From Symbiodinium natans (taxonomy: Eukaryota; Sar; Dinophyceae; Suessiales; Symbiodiniaceae): a stretch of DNA of 64,000 nt. This document shows positions 11,301-20,596 of the stretch, piece by piece. The notes below the pieces were generated by a model that did not search any database, had not been told where the DNA came from, and saw only the letters and a list, made by a program, of their open reading frames with translations. The position numbers were made by a program, and so were the translations under genes. Every line of letters begins with the position of its first letter. Within the stretch, counting starts at the first letter, position 1. Where the stretch lies: contig CAJNDS010002173.1 in NCBI GenBank assembly GCA_905221605.1, forward strand, positions 248,001-312,000, given 5' to 3'.

Positions 11301-14300
11301 GGGGTCTTAGGGCTTTTGCTTCAAGTCTTGGGGGGGGTTTTGGGGAGTGAGGGGGGGAATCCGACACAGCACTCCATCTCTATGGCGTTCAGGAAGGGAA
11401 ATGTTGCTCGATTTAATCCCGGTGTTGGGCGTGAGGTTGAGGCTTTAAGGTTCAGGGTTTGGGGTGTTTCGCGTGCAGGGCTTTCGCGTGCAGGGCATGA
11501 GCAAAAAGAAGACAAAAAGCCCGAAAGGCCAAACCCGACCACGGAGCCCCAAGGAAAATGGCCCTGAACCCTAACCCTAAACCCTAAACCCTAAGCCCAA
11601 AACCCTAAACCCTAAACCCTAATTGCTGCATTGCCACTCTCGGCCATTTACTGCAGGATTTGCAGCCCGTAGCCTTTTGACGTCAAGGCACTGGTGGTTA
11701 GAGCTCTTTGGAAAACAGACTGGCAATCAGTGAAGAGCAGCCAGAATGCTGCCTCGAGAGCCAGCTGGCTTTGCATGAGTCCCCGGGCGGGTTGGGAGGG
11801 ATCCAGCGCTGGAAGCATGAGGGCAGAGCCGAAAATCTCAAGATCCACCATGCCTTTAGCAGGGTTTCAGCTGCGCATGCCCTCGGCCTGCCTTGTGGAT
11901 ATGGTTCAGAGACATGTCCCCAGTTGGCACGTTTCATCAGCAATAGCCCTTCATTGCTGCATTGCCACTCTCGGCCATTTACTGCAGGATTTGCAGCCCG
12001 TAGCCTTTTGACGTCAAGGCACTGGTGGTTAGAGCTCTTTGGAAAACAGACTGGCAATCAGTGAAGAGCAGCCAGAATGCTGCCTCGAGAGCCAGCTGGC
12101 TTTGCATGAGTCCCAACCACCAGCGTCTGGTTGCGCCTATAGGAAACAGCGCAGACGTAATAAGTGTTTTGTAACAAAACTGGTCACCACAGTTGGACCC
12201 GACTGTAGCTGCCCACCTTCAACCAGAACAACGCACAGCCTGTCCTACAGCTGCCGAAAGTGCCACCAAGACCAGTTTGCTCGGTGCCATTCGTAGTGCG
12301 TCCGGTAATGGTTGACAGGGCGTCAGTGCCTTGTGTCTGTAGGATTTACACCCATCAAAAATGCATGCATAGGAATAGGAATCTTTCAGGCCCGCTGTTG
12401 CCGACGAACTTTTCGATGGAGGCGACCCTTCCCTCTGGAAGGAGCGTCTGCAGGGTTGCTTTCGGAAGGAATGTAGACTAGCTTCACAAGCAAGTCGCTT
12501 GCCAAGCTGTGCGCTGCAACAGCCCGGATGACACCTCGCAGACTTGGTGAGGAGGTCCGGCCTTTGGCTGCCGCTCCAAGCACAGCCTTTGCGTCGACAA
12601 GAATGACGACTTTCTTGTGATGCTTTCTGCGGCTGCGGGCCAGCCATTTCAAAGTCAAAAGCAAGCCATGCGCCTCCAGGACACCAGAATGCGCCTTGTA
12701 GCCAGCACGTGCACTGACGATGGTCCGGAAAGCTTTCTTCGACACTTTCAGCCTGTGCGGTGTTCCAATTCGAGTCTGCTCACTCTCCTCACCTGGCACC
12801 TGGTGTAGGCGGATGTAGTCTCCACGGCGTTCTGCCAAGCGGCTGACGGAGAGCAAAGTAGATTCATTGCACGCAGCTGCGGAGACACCAAAGCCAAATT
12901 CAGGCGCCGCGTCGCATGCTAGCAGCTCCTCATAGAAGGGCTTGTCCAGTCCCACACTGAGCAACGGAAGCAAGCCGAAGACCACAGCCAGCTCTTGTTT
13001 CACCTTTGCTGGCAACTTCTGTGGCTTGCCTTGGGGCTCGCGTCTTGCAAACTCATACACCTGATCAAAGGTTGCAAACACCGGTCGCTGAAGCAGGCAG
13101 AACCACTGTAAAAGACCCAACAGCCCATTGAGTGCTGAAGGAGAGGCTGCGCCCTTGTCTAAAACGTCCAGGAGGCTGCCCGCACAAGTGAGAAGCTTTG
13201 CCACAGCCGGCTCTGCCATGTGTGGCCGGCTGGTGATCTCGCACCCTAGCGCCGTAATCGTTTCGGACAAGGAAACGTCTTTGCTGACTTTTCGTGGGAT
13301 TGAAGCTGCGGCCATGGCTGCGTCAAACTTGTCAAGAGTGCATTGGCCACGTTTCTTGTCCCTGTGCACAAAGACGGTATCGTCAGTGGCCACCAGGCAC
13401 AGCTCAGTCTGGTCATCAGGCGGGGGATGGTCCATGCACAGCACCTGCTCTTGCGAAACGCCTGCCGCCGCCACAACAGACAACGTTGTACTCTGAGCTA
13501 CAGCAGATGACCAGCTGAACCCCATGGGCCACACAGCGTGGACAGGGTGAAGCCTGCAGTCGCCTGTCAGCACCTCGCCCGACAGGTCATCGACGAGCGA
13601 GCTCAGCTCCAGCAATGTCCACTTGCCGGTGCTGCAGAGCTCTGCAGCGTGCACTGCTTCCTGGCCAAACCAAGTTTGCAACTCCAGAGGTACTCGAAGC
13701 ACATCAAAAAAGGTCTCAGCATCACGCTTTGAGTAGAACAACGCTTCTGTTTGTCGGACATGCATGTCCAGGAAAACGGATGGAGACGCCAACCGCTCTG
13801 GCTTTGGTGGTTTCAGAGCCAGCTGGGACAAGCGCGACCCGTTCCAAATCTTTCGCTGCCGGCCCTCAGCTTTCCGTGCAGCGAAAACAGGAGCAATGCC
13901 TCGGACATGTCGTCGCAACCTAAGCTTGCCACACTGCAGCTCACGCACCACCAAAGCAATATACTCCCTTCGGTCTGTCGCTTGCTCGCTGCCCATGTCC
14001 GAAGGAATGCCATCTGCCTTGTCCGGAAAGATCGCAGCAGGATGTGACACTGCCTCGCGCAAGCCAATTGGAAGATGCACCAGAGGGTCGCACGTGGCGG
14101 CTTTTTGTGGCAGATCCACAGCGTCCCCCCGCAGCTCTTCATACCGCGGTTGCCGGGCTTGCTCAAAGTGACTGAACATGCCGCGCCAAGGGAAGCCTTG
14201 GTCCTGATGCTGCGCCAAGCGTGACAGCAGTCGCGCAGTCCTATGCACCACATGGCTGTGCACCTCTTGCTGTGGGGCTGTCGGGCGGCTGCGGGGATGT

Positions 14301-15400
14301 GGCACTCGAGCAACTTTAAAGTCGCACCACAAGGTGTTGAGGCTAAGGATGCAAGCATTAGCAACGCTCAAGGCTGCGTCCACGCAAGTCCCAGGCACCT
14401 GCACATCCTCAGGCCAGAAGCCCAGCAAAGGCAGAGGATACAAGTCGCGATGTCTGCCGCGACGACTGCCAGCAGTGGAGCAAGCCGTGTGTATATCATT
14501 CAGCACTCCTTCTCTGCCCACGAGAATCGATTTAATCGCGGAGGCTAAGACTGTTCCCATCGGCTTGTAAGCAGAGCTGCGCTGGGCATCCCGGCGCTGC
14601 TTGGCAGGTGACGGCCTGTTGCCCCTCTTGTGTGAGCGCGCGGTCGCTGTCCGGAAGTTGCAAAAGAAGTCGCTCAAGCCAGGGGGGGGCCTCACCATGA
14701 CGCTTGGACCCCGTTGCTGAAATGTCCACGACTGCAGTGCCTGGTTGGGCGCGGTAACCATTCGCCCGGCCATTGCACCTGCAGTTGACTACAAAACCCC
14801 CATCCAGCGCTGGAAGCATGAGGGCAGAGCCGAAAATCTCAAGATCCACCATGCCTTTAGCAGGGTTTCAGCTGCGCATGCCCTCGGCCTGCCTTGTGGA
14901 TATGGTTCAGAGACATGTCCCCAGTTGGCACGTTTCATCAGCAATAGCCCTTCAACCCTAAGCACAGGATATGACCGTTTGAGAGTTGGGGGCTTCCATG
15001 TGACCTGAGTCAGGGGGGGGGGGGGGCAACACAGACTTGAGGCTTCCTTTCGGTTGAGGGTTCAGGGTTGGGGGGTTCATGGCTCAAGGGCTTTGGGTTT
15101 AAGGTTTATGGTTTAGGGTTTGGGATTCAGGGTTTAGAGTTTTGGGGAGGTTTGAGCAGATGGGTCCCATGCATTTTTGGGACATTTCGTACTACCATTG
15201 TCTTCTCAACATATCATTTCAAACATCACGCTCGAGACAGCACCCTCGGCAGAAATCCACACCCGGTCCTCGGAGATAGCGGAAGGCACAAAGACCAGGA
15301 GATAGCGAAGCTCGGGCATGGTCGAGAAAGTGGTCCGCAAGATCTGGCGGGCAGCTTGGCTTGGCAATGACTCAGCAAGAACACCGAAAACCCTCCTTCT
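8342..15400 (-). CDS. CFAP61: CFAP61-like axonemal protein, N-terminal half (multi-exon)
   Basis: CFAP61 is an axonemal protein of motile cilia and flagella, linked to the calmodulin- and radial-spoke-associated complex. Exons read on the minus strand: about 15245-15395 (ILRTTFSTMPELRYLL), 9843-9884 (EDHDNLAAVF), 9152-9199 (YGDFFIAELVE), 8915-8950 (AQNEENRALVAE), 8637-8693 (VDGRAVGLMCLTSDVD) and 8342-8389 (VLAQCFQLDPYDNLL). The last five join in frame and follow CFAP61 order, including the conserved AEL-EAQNEEN block. Donors after the exons ending at 9843, 9152 and 8342 are GC; those at 8915 and 8637 are GT. The intron between 9884 and 15245 carries the retroelement at 11622-14954. The intron at 8694-8914 is largely a TTTAGGG array. 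The C-terminal half was not found. The candidate N-terminus lies at 22.7-26.3 kb. Confidence 0.82.
8768..8880. repeat. TTTAGGG array inside a CFAP61 intron
   Basis: About 16 nearly perfect tandem copies of TTTAGGG occupy half of the 221-nt intron between the exons ending at 8915 and starting at 8693. It is clear that this repeat is intronic and not a chromosome end. Confidence 0.95.
9228..9318. repeat. TTTAGGG / TTTCGGG array
   Basis: About 12 degenerate copies (TTTAGGG, TTTCGGG, TTCAGGG). It begins about 30 nt upstream, on the gene strand, of the CFAP61 exon starting at 9199. Confidence 0.9.
10755..10840. repeat. (TTC)n microsatellite
   Basis: About 28 perfect TTC copies inside the large CFAP61 intron. 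The plus-strand frames of poly-Leu or poly-Ser over it are artefacts of the repeat. Confidence 0.97.
11560..11621. repeat. CCCTAAA array, insertion target of the retroelement
   Basis: About 8 copies of CCCTAAA run directly into the left edge of the element at 11622. Sequence right of the element (from 14955) resumes with ACCCTAAGC, so the element appears to have landed in a telomere-like repeat. Confidence 0.85.
11622..11783. repeat. Outer copy of 162-nt split direct repeat (B2 on element strand)
   Basis: Matches 11953-12114 without a visible difference, from ATTGCTGCATTGCC to CATGAGTCCC. A 17-nt GC-rich spacer (11784-11800) separates it from the next repeat. Confidence 0.95.
11801..11953. 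repeat. Inner copy of 153-nt split direct repeat (A2 on element strand)
   Basis: Matches 14802-14954 from ATCCAGCGCTGG to AATAGCCCTTCA. It abuts the second 162-nt copy with at most one shared base at 11953. Confidence 0.95.
11953..12114. repeat. Inner copy of 162-nt split direct repeat (B1 on element strand)
   Basis: Second copy of the 162-nt repeat, directly next to the 153-nt repeat. Together they form the B1-A2 junction typical of split-direct-repeat elements. Confidence 0.95.
12386..14773 (-). CDS. Reverse transcriptase-RNase H of the split-repeat retroelement
   Basis: A 795-codon intact ORF whose ATG lies 29 nt inside the A1 repeat edge. Palm motif B is seen at about residue 418 (VWPMGFSWSSAVAQ), and the catalytic box at about 463 (LVATDDTVFV, an xTDD form rather than YxDD). 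A palm-end ALGCEI follows at about 500. RNase H follows: DAAPEFGFGV near 621, the E-bearing helix EAHGLLLTLKW, LVDAKAVLG, and the terminal YIPSESNPADAPSRG near 774. That last motif is the form typical of DIRS/Ngaro-type RNase H. The N-terminal 300 residues are basic and unassigned. No DAM-methylase or recombinase domain was seen. The xTDD replacement could lower activity or be a lineage feature. Confidence 0.85.
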   Translation of the reverse strand: MAGRMVTAPNQALQSWTFQQRGPSVMVRPPPGLSDFFCNFRTATARSHKRGNRPSPAKQRRDAQRSSAYKPMGTVLASAIKSILVGREGVLNDIHTACSTAGSRRGRHRDLYPLPLLGFWPEDVQVPGTCVDAALSVANACILSLNTLWCDFKVARVPHPRSRPTAPQQEVHSHVVHRTARLLSRLAQHQDQGFPWRGMFSHFEQARQPRYEELRGDAVDLPQKAATCDPLVHLPIGLREAVSHPAAIFPDKADGIPSDMGSEQATDRREYIALVVRELQCGKLRLRRHVRGIAPVFAARKAEGRQRKIWNGSRLSQLALKPPKPERLASPSVFLDMHVRQTEALFYSKRDAETFFDVLRVPLELQTWFGQEAVHAAELCSTGKWTLLELSSLVDDLSGEVLTGDCRLHPVHAVWPMGFSWSSAVAQSTTLSVVAAAGVSQEQVLCMDHPPPDDQTELCLVATDDTVFVHRDKKRGQCTLDKFDAAMAAASIPRKVSKDVSLSETITALGCEITSRPHMAEPAVAKLLTCAGSLLDVLDKGAASPSALNGLLGLLQWFCLLQRPVFATFDQVYEFARREPQGKPQKLPAKVKQELAVVFGLLPLLSVGLDKPFYEELLACDAAPEFGFGVSAAACNESTLLSVSRLAERRGDYIRLHQVPGEESEQTRIGTPHRLKVSKKAFRTIVSARAGYKAHSGVLEAHGLLLTLKWLARSRRKHHKKVVILVDAKAVLGAAAKGRTSSPSLRGVIRAVAAHSLASDLLVKLVYIPSESNPADAPSRGKGRLHRKVRRQQRA
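14955..15244. other. Intron sequence right of the retroelement
   Basis: Resumes with ACCCTAAGC, then a poly-G run near 15011-15024 and degenerate TTTAGGG words (15095-15135). Nothing coding. Confidence 0.6.
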
Positions 15401-16522
15401 CTTCAGGGGATGGTCCGGAAGTGAGGGAGGACTTGATCTTTCAAGGATTTTGCAGCTTTGCAGGGTCTGCATCGGAATCGAGAGCTCTCCATCGGCTGCA
15501 GGTGCCGAGGGGGCAAGCTCAACTGCCTGTTCTTGGGGCTTAAATAACCATCGAAGAATCCCGGACCTCAACCGAACCCCCGCCACCTCTGCCATGATGG
15601 CCGGATCTTGCTCGACGAGGCAGATGGAAAACCTGAAGGATACAGGGTGTACGCAGGGTTCTTTTTTGCAGGGAAGTTTCGGGTTCGGGGCACAGGTTAC
15701 AAAACCCTGTCAGCAAGGATACCTAGCAAAGCTCTGTCATGCATGGACGGGGTGGCAAGTGCAGCGCAAGATTCTTTGATCGCCTATGTTCTGAGATCGA
15801 AACCCCGAAGATCTGAATCCTCAAGCTGGCCAAGCCCCCCCATGGTGCAAAAACCCATAGAGCATGGAGCCCTCGGACAGGCCAAGTGACCAGAGCGTGT
15901 TGGTGTTGTTCACATCAGGCTGGCGGAATGCCTCCTGGCGCACTCGCAGGCACGCTTTGTTCTTTTCAAGGGCAGGGGCTTCGGCCGTCCCTGGCTTTCA
16001 ACCGCACACCTTGCCGATTTCGAACTGGGACTTGCCCCTGAACGCAAGAGAATGATGTGTGTTTGGTAAGGTGTTCAGGAGCTGCAAATGCAGCACATGC
16101 TCCATGCACTCCAGTCGCTACGGCAAGTAATTGATGTGAGCTGATAGTGAGCCCGATACTCAGAGTCACATGTGCAAGTACGTCAAGTGACCTGCCTTAA
16201 GAATCAGAACAGGGCTTTGTATCACAATAGTGGAAAGTTCAGTGAGTATAAGGGAATATAATTACGATATGTTCACTACTGACTAGCACAGACAGCTGGC
16301 AACGCCATGATGATCATGTGCTTAACGTGCAACGTACAAGATGCGCCTTTTTCAGAACAGCCAGTTCACCGATTTGGCTACGACAGTGTCCCTGCTGGGT
16401 CCATAGTGCGCATGTGACCCGCGCTCCACTGCAAAACTACAACCCCCATTAGCCCGGCTTCAGTCAGCCAGGTTGGCCGCAACGTGTTCAGCTAGAAAAA
16501 ACACGGAGGGACTTCCCAAGTC
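15401..16522. other. Stretch without a supported gene
   Basis: Single-copy sequence. The minus frame above 15400 continues open to about 15595 and could extend the exon. No repeats of note and no family match on either strand at 15.6-16.5 kb. Confidence 0.4.
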
Positions 16523-17703
16523 TCACTTTTCCTTCCAGCAGGTATAGAGGGCGTCGCAAAACTGGGGCGTGTAATCTGCGCTCGATTGCAACGCCTTGGT
16601 GCCCTGGACCTTGCCATCACAGCGGATGTAGAACTTCTTCCGGTTCTTCTCAAAGCGTTTGCGATCCTGCGGGCGCAGAGATCGCTCCATGCTTAACAAC
16701 GATGGCAACGTACCTGCAAGGATGGTTCGTTTCTTCATCTTGTGCGCAAAGCAACCCATGTAGGTCGTCACTCGGATGGCTGCGACGTCACTCATGAGGC
16801 GCCGGAGTGGTGGGAGATCGAACATTTGACTGCCGAATGGCTGTTCAATCACGAAATGCACACGTCGTTGAGACATGAGCTGCAAGAAAGTGGTCATGTT
16901 CTTCACGATGCAATTCGAAAGCCGAACGGATCGGTACTCCTGGTTCCCCCACGGCCTGCGACGGCTCCTGCGGTGAATCGATGAGGACAGGAAGATGAAA
17001 AGCGAACATGGGGGTCCAGCGACGATGACCCCTCCTGGTTTGATCCTCAAGCCCAGCTGCAGCAAGTTCTCGAAGCCGCGCTCGCTGCAAATGTCATGCT
17101 TGAGGCCGTACTTCTTGATGTCATACCTCAGCTGCTCACCACTTCCCGACTACGGACTTTCACGATGAAAGGGGTTTTGGGTCGATAGGGTTTGTAGGGT
17201 TTAGGGGCTTACAGGTTTAGGGTTTAGGGCTTTTAGGGTTCAGGGTTCACACACAAGTTCTAAAGTTGTAAAAACATGCCATTAAGAATGCCACGAGACA
17301 ACTCGGCCTTCTTCCTGTGGCGACCCCAGGCGTTCTTGATTCCACCCGATGCGCCGAAAAGGTCAAGGCATGACAAATCTCGCACTCCGGTGAACTTCTT
17401 CATCATGCGGCGAAGGGAAGCGATGTTGCTTTCAGCGGAGTACCATTCTGCCTCGTCGGTAGTCGTTGTGGTGTCATTGTTGCCTGTCTTCTTGGTCTTG
17501 AGGTGCACCTTCTTGACGGCCTTGGAGCTTGCTTGCCTACCCGCAGACTTCACCATTGTGACGCACACCGCGACCAGGCGATGGCTTGCACAGTCTACGC
17601 TAAAATCTGAGAACCGGAGGTAGTTATAAAGCTTCAACAAATGCTGACGTGCCATCTGCCCATGTCTCCGTTTGATTGCTTCGATGAGAAGGCTGTTGAG
17701 CAT
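16523..17703 (-). CDS. DNA (cytosine-5) methyltransferase-like protein, two exons
   Basis: Exon 1 is 17303-17703 (ATG at 17701-17703) and exon 2 is 16523-17126. A GT donor after GGCCGA and a GCTGAG acceptor join in frame (AEYDIKKYG) to give 334 residues. The 176-nt intron is full of CCCTAAA-like words. Visible motifs: SAM-binding motif I-like CLDLFGASGG (about residue 113), a motif IV-like AGPPCSLFIFLSS with the candidate catalytic Cys (about 170), and VIEQPFGSQM where true C5 methylases have ENV. The EQP variant and the WG-N spacing resemble a large family I recall as expanded in dinoflagellates, whose catalysis is unproven. C-terminus YTPQFCDALY. It lies between the CFAP61-like exon groups. 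Function as a methylase is inference. Confidence 0.65.
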
Positions 17704-17818
17704 GCGTGCATCATGTTCGGCATCATCTGATACCTATGCCCCTGCAGAAAAAAACAACTTTGAGCAAGGCGGTGACTTGAATGCTTCTGCAATGCTCGGC
17801 TTGGAAGCAGTGCACAAC

Positions 17819-17908
17819 CAGGGTTTAGGGTTTAGGGTTTTGGGTTTAGGGTTTAGGGTTTAGGGTTTAGGGTTTAGGGTTTAGGGTTTAGGGTTTAGGG
17901 TTTAGGGT
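17819..17908. repeat. TTTAGGG array
   Basis: About 12 tandem copies, nearly perfect after the first three. It begins 116 nt upstream of the methyltransferase-like start codon on the gene strand. Confidence 0.95.
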
Positions 17909-18198
17909 TGCTGGAGTAACGCTGAAGTCCAGCTGCATCTGCATACCCCAACCTGACTGAGATCACGGACTTTCCCGCCAAGAAGAAGATTGCTAGAAGC
18001 CTCAACCTTACCAAGCAAACCATAAACTGAACCCTGACTTCAAGACCTACCCTGAAGCTAGACTCTCGATCCTTAAGCTCCTTCGCAGAGCCCGCCCAAA
18101 AAAAAAAGAAGAAAAAGAGAGAGAAAGCCCACGAAGCTTCAGAGCCCCCTCAGGGCAGCCTGGAACCAGCTCTCCCAGTCGGTTCCCCCTTCCTGCAC

Positions 18199-18300
18199 AG
18201 GGCTTTTAGGGTTTTTAGGGTTTTTAGGGTTTAGGTTTTAGAGTTTAGGGTTTAGGGTTTAGGGTTTAGGGTTTAGGTGTTTAGGGTTTAGGGTTTAGAG
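18199..18300. repeat. Degenerate TTTAGGG array
   Basis: TTTTAGGG, TTTTTAGGG and TTTAGGG units in mixed order, about 12 in total. Confidence 0.88.
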
Positions 18301-19364
18301 TCTCAAGCTCACCCTGGCGCTCTCCCTAAAAAATTCGAGAAGCTTCTGGTCACAGGGTTCAGTCAAGTCAAGGGACTGCATAGTAGGACGGGGTCAAGCG
18401 AAAACCCGAAAACTCTACAGCCCAGCATCTGGAGCCCCGCGAAGAAGGTTCTACTGCTTGAAGCTCTCGAGGTTCTTAGGCCCCTCTGCTTCAGAAAAGA
18501 GCCTCCTCTCCCCCCCCCCCCCTGCGTGCAGTTCGAACTCTTGGAATCAGCATTTCTGGGGACTCGGAATCGTAATTTGGACCCTACAGACACCAATTTT
18601 CTACCGGTCCTGCAGGGTCATACAGCATTAGGGGTCATGGCAACCAAAGCTTCTGCCCGAATCAATCCCAGATTGGCCCTCTGAGGCGAAGACTTGTTGG
18701 GGGCTTTGGGGGCTTTTGTGTGCTTTAAAGCTTTGAGGGCTCAGGGCTGAGGGTGGGACGGACATGTTGCCCATTTTTGCTGCAGAAGCAACTCGATGCA
18801 GCTTTAAGGGCCCCCGCAAGACCTCATCAGGCCCGAAATTGGGCCGCGGACTGCTTGGGATTGAGCTGTTCGGGCAGGGGCAGTGACTACTACAGAGACT
18901 ACTCCACATCCGCATCGAAGACATCCTCTGCGGTTCAAAGGCTTCAGGGAAGAGGGCTTCAAGGTTCAGGGCTAGCAGGGGTTTGTGAGTCCAGCGCTTT
19001 TGGGTGCAACGGGTATTGGTTTTCAGGGTTTGCGGCTTCCTGGGCCAAACAAAAGCCTCCTGTCGAGCCTAGGTCCTAAACCCTGAACCCCCAGTCTCGG
19101 ACGTTTTCAGCTCCCGCGCTCCGCAGAACCTCTCGAGCTCATGCTTCGCAGTACCGCAAGATGCTGTTGACGCCACGTTCGATTTGGAGAGAGCATTCGG
19201 TTTGCCCTGCGACAAATCGCCGGTGCACCCTCTAGGTGTCCGAACAGAGGCCTCGATGAACTGCCTGCACCTTAAAGCCCTTCAAACTCCCTGAGATTCC
19301 CTGAGCTTTCCCAAGCTCTACCGTGGGCCCTAAAGCCCAATGTCTGCAAGGTTGGCTGCCAGCT

Positions 19365-20354
19365 CATGGCGACTCCGAGTACCCCGTGTCGTCGTCGCTG
19401 TCCTCCCACAGCCCCACGTCCCTCAAACCCGAAACCTGCAAAAACCCGAAAAAGCCGCGAACAAACCTTGAAAAAACTTGAAAATCTGCTTCCGATCATC
19501 CCCATCCTACAACTACCTGATGTGGGAGCCACCCTGCCCTCTTCAAACAGTTCAGTGTAAATACTTCGCCGCATGCTTCTGTCGCGGGACTCTTCGCAGA
19601 GCTCTCTAAGCGTGGGCAACTCCAGGATACTCGGTCGGACTCTCCGAGTGGGGGTTGGGGGCACTCCGGACTCCGGGGTCGGCAGGACTCTCTGCGGGCT
19701 TCTCTGAAACTTCTCTGGGCGAACATGGAGGAGCATGACGTGGAACCCAACAACACACCGACAGTGGAAGAAAACCCTAAGAGCCCTACACCTGCAAACC
19801 CTGACACCCGAAGACCCACGAACTTCCCCACATTTGGAAAACCATATGGGGGGTTTCCGAAATTCGGGGTGCCTTATTGGGGGCCCTTCTTATAATAAGG
19901 GGACCCTATTGGTGTCTATATTTGGGGCCCCTTCTTTTGGTAAACCGCCCTCTGGGTCCTCGAGCTTCTCGTACTTCTTCGGCGCAAAGAGCCGTGCGAA
20001 CAGGAGTGGCATGGGACAAGAGCAGAGAACACCTTGGAGTGGGCTCAGAGTTGGGGTTGAGGGCAGGTTCAGGAATCTGACTAGGAAGAAAAGGAGGCCA
20101 TATTCAATACGATCATGCTACGGTACCTGACTTGTAGATCCTTAAACGGCGCCCACAGTAGGCTTCGAGCCTTACTTTCGGTCTTAGGCGTTAGCAATGC
20201 CATAGTCTTCCCGCGCGACAAAGGTTAGCGAGCCCAAAAGGGGCATGTACCTCCTGCTGGGTGGCCAAGGCACTTAAGACGGCGATGGTTTCCTCAGGGA
20301 AGTTGGCCTTAAAGATCAGATTCCTCGGCTGCTTGTTCTTGCAGCCCTGGCATC
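19365..20354 (-). CDS. Unassigned exon-like segments
   Basis: At least four minus-strand segments have coding character. About 20250-20354, after an ATGCCAG acceptor, encodes GCKNKQPRNLIFKANFPEE and more. About 19930-20005 encodes LLFARLFAPKKYEKLEDPE. About 19590-19700 includes LPTLRELCEESRDRSMR. About 19365-19410 encodes LWEDSDDDTGYSES. They follow the HXXEE gene in transcription order and could be its 3' part or a separate gene. None matched a family I know, and phases were not all verified. Confidence 0.35.
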
Positions 20355-20596
20355 CGACGCGCAAAAGGAAGCCCTAGCTCCCTAAAAAAGCCTCTAAACG
20401 TGCTAGAACCGGTACTAACCTAGTGTGAGGAAATGAAGCCCAGAGAGGTCGCCTTAGAGGTGTTGTTTGTAACCAGTTGCATCAGATTAAGCTGGCAGGG
20501 CTGGCTGAAGATGGCAGATCTTGATGCTCCATCCAGCTTTGCGAGTCACGCCACGCACACAAGCAAACACCCCAAACCCAACTACGCCCTCAACCC

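Larger units (their letters stand above)
11622..14954 (-). mobile_element. PAT/Ngaro-type retroelement with split direct repeats, no recombinase seen
   Basis: Two different repeat pairs define the element. Pair one (162 nt) is at 11622-11783 and 11953-12114. Pair two (153 nt) is at 11801-11953 and 14802-14954. Read on the minus strand the order is A1 - ORF - B1 - A2 - B2, which is the split-direct-repeat plan known from PAT- and Ngaro-type YR retrotransposons (the DIRS order). B1 and A2 touch; A2 and B2 are 17 nt apart. Copies of each pair look identical, which with the intact ORF suggests recent insertion. Only an RT-RNase H ORF is present. The tyrosine recombinase these elements normally need was not found in the 2.7-kb interior, so it may be non-autonomous. 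Same orientation as the host CFAP61 gene. Confidence 0.85.
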
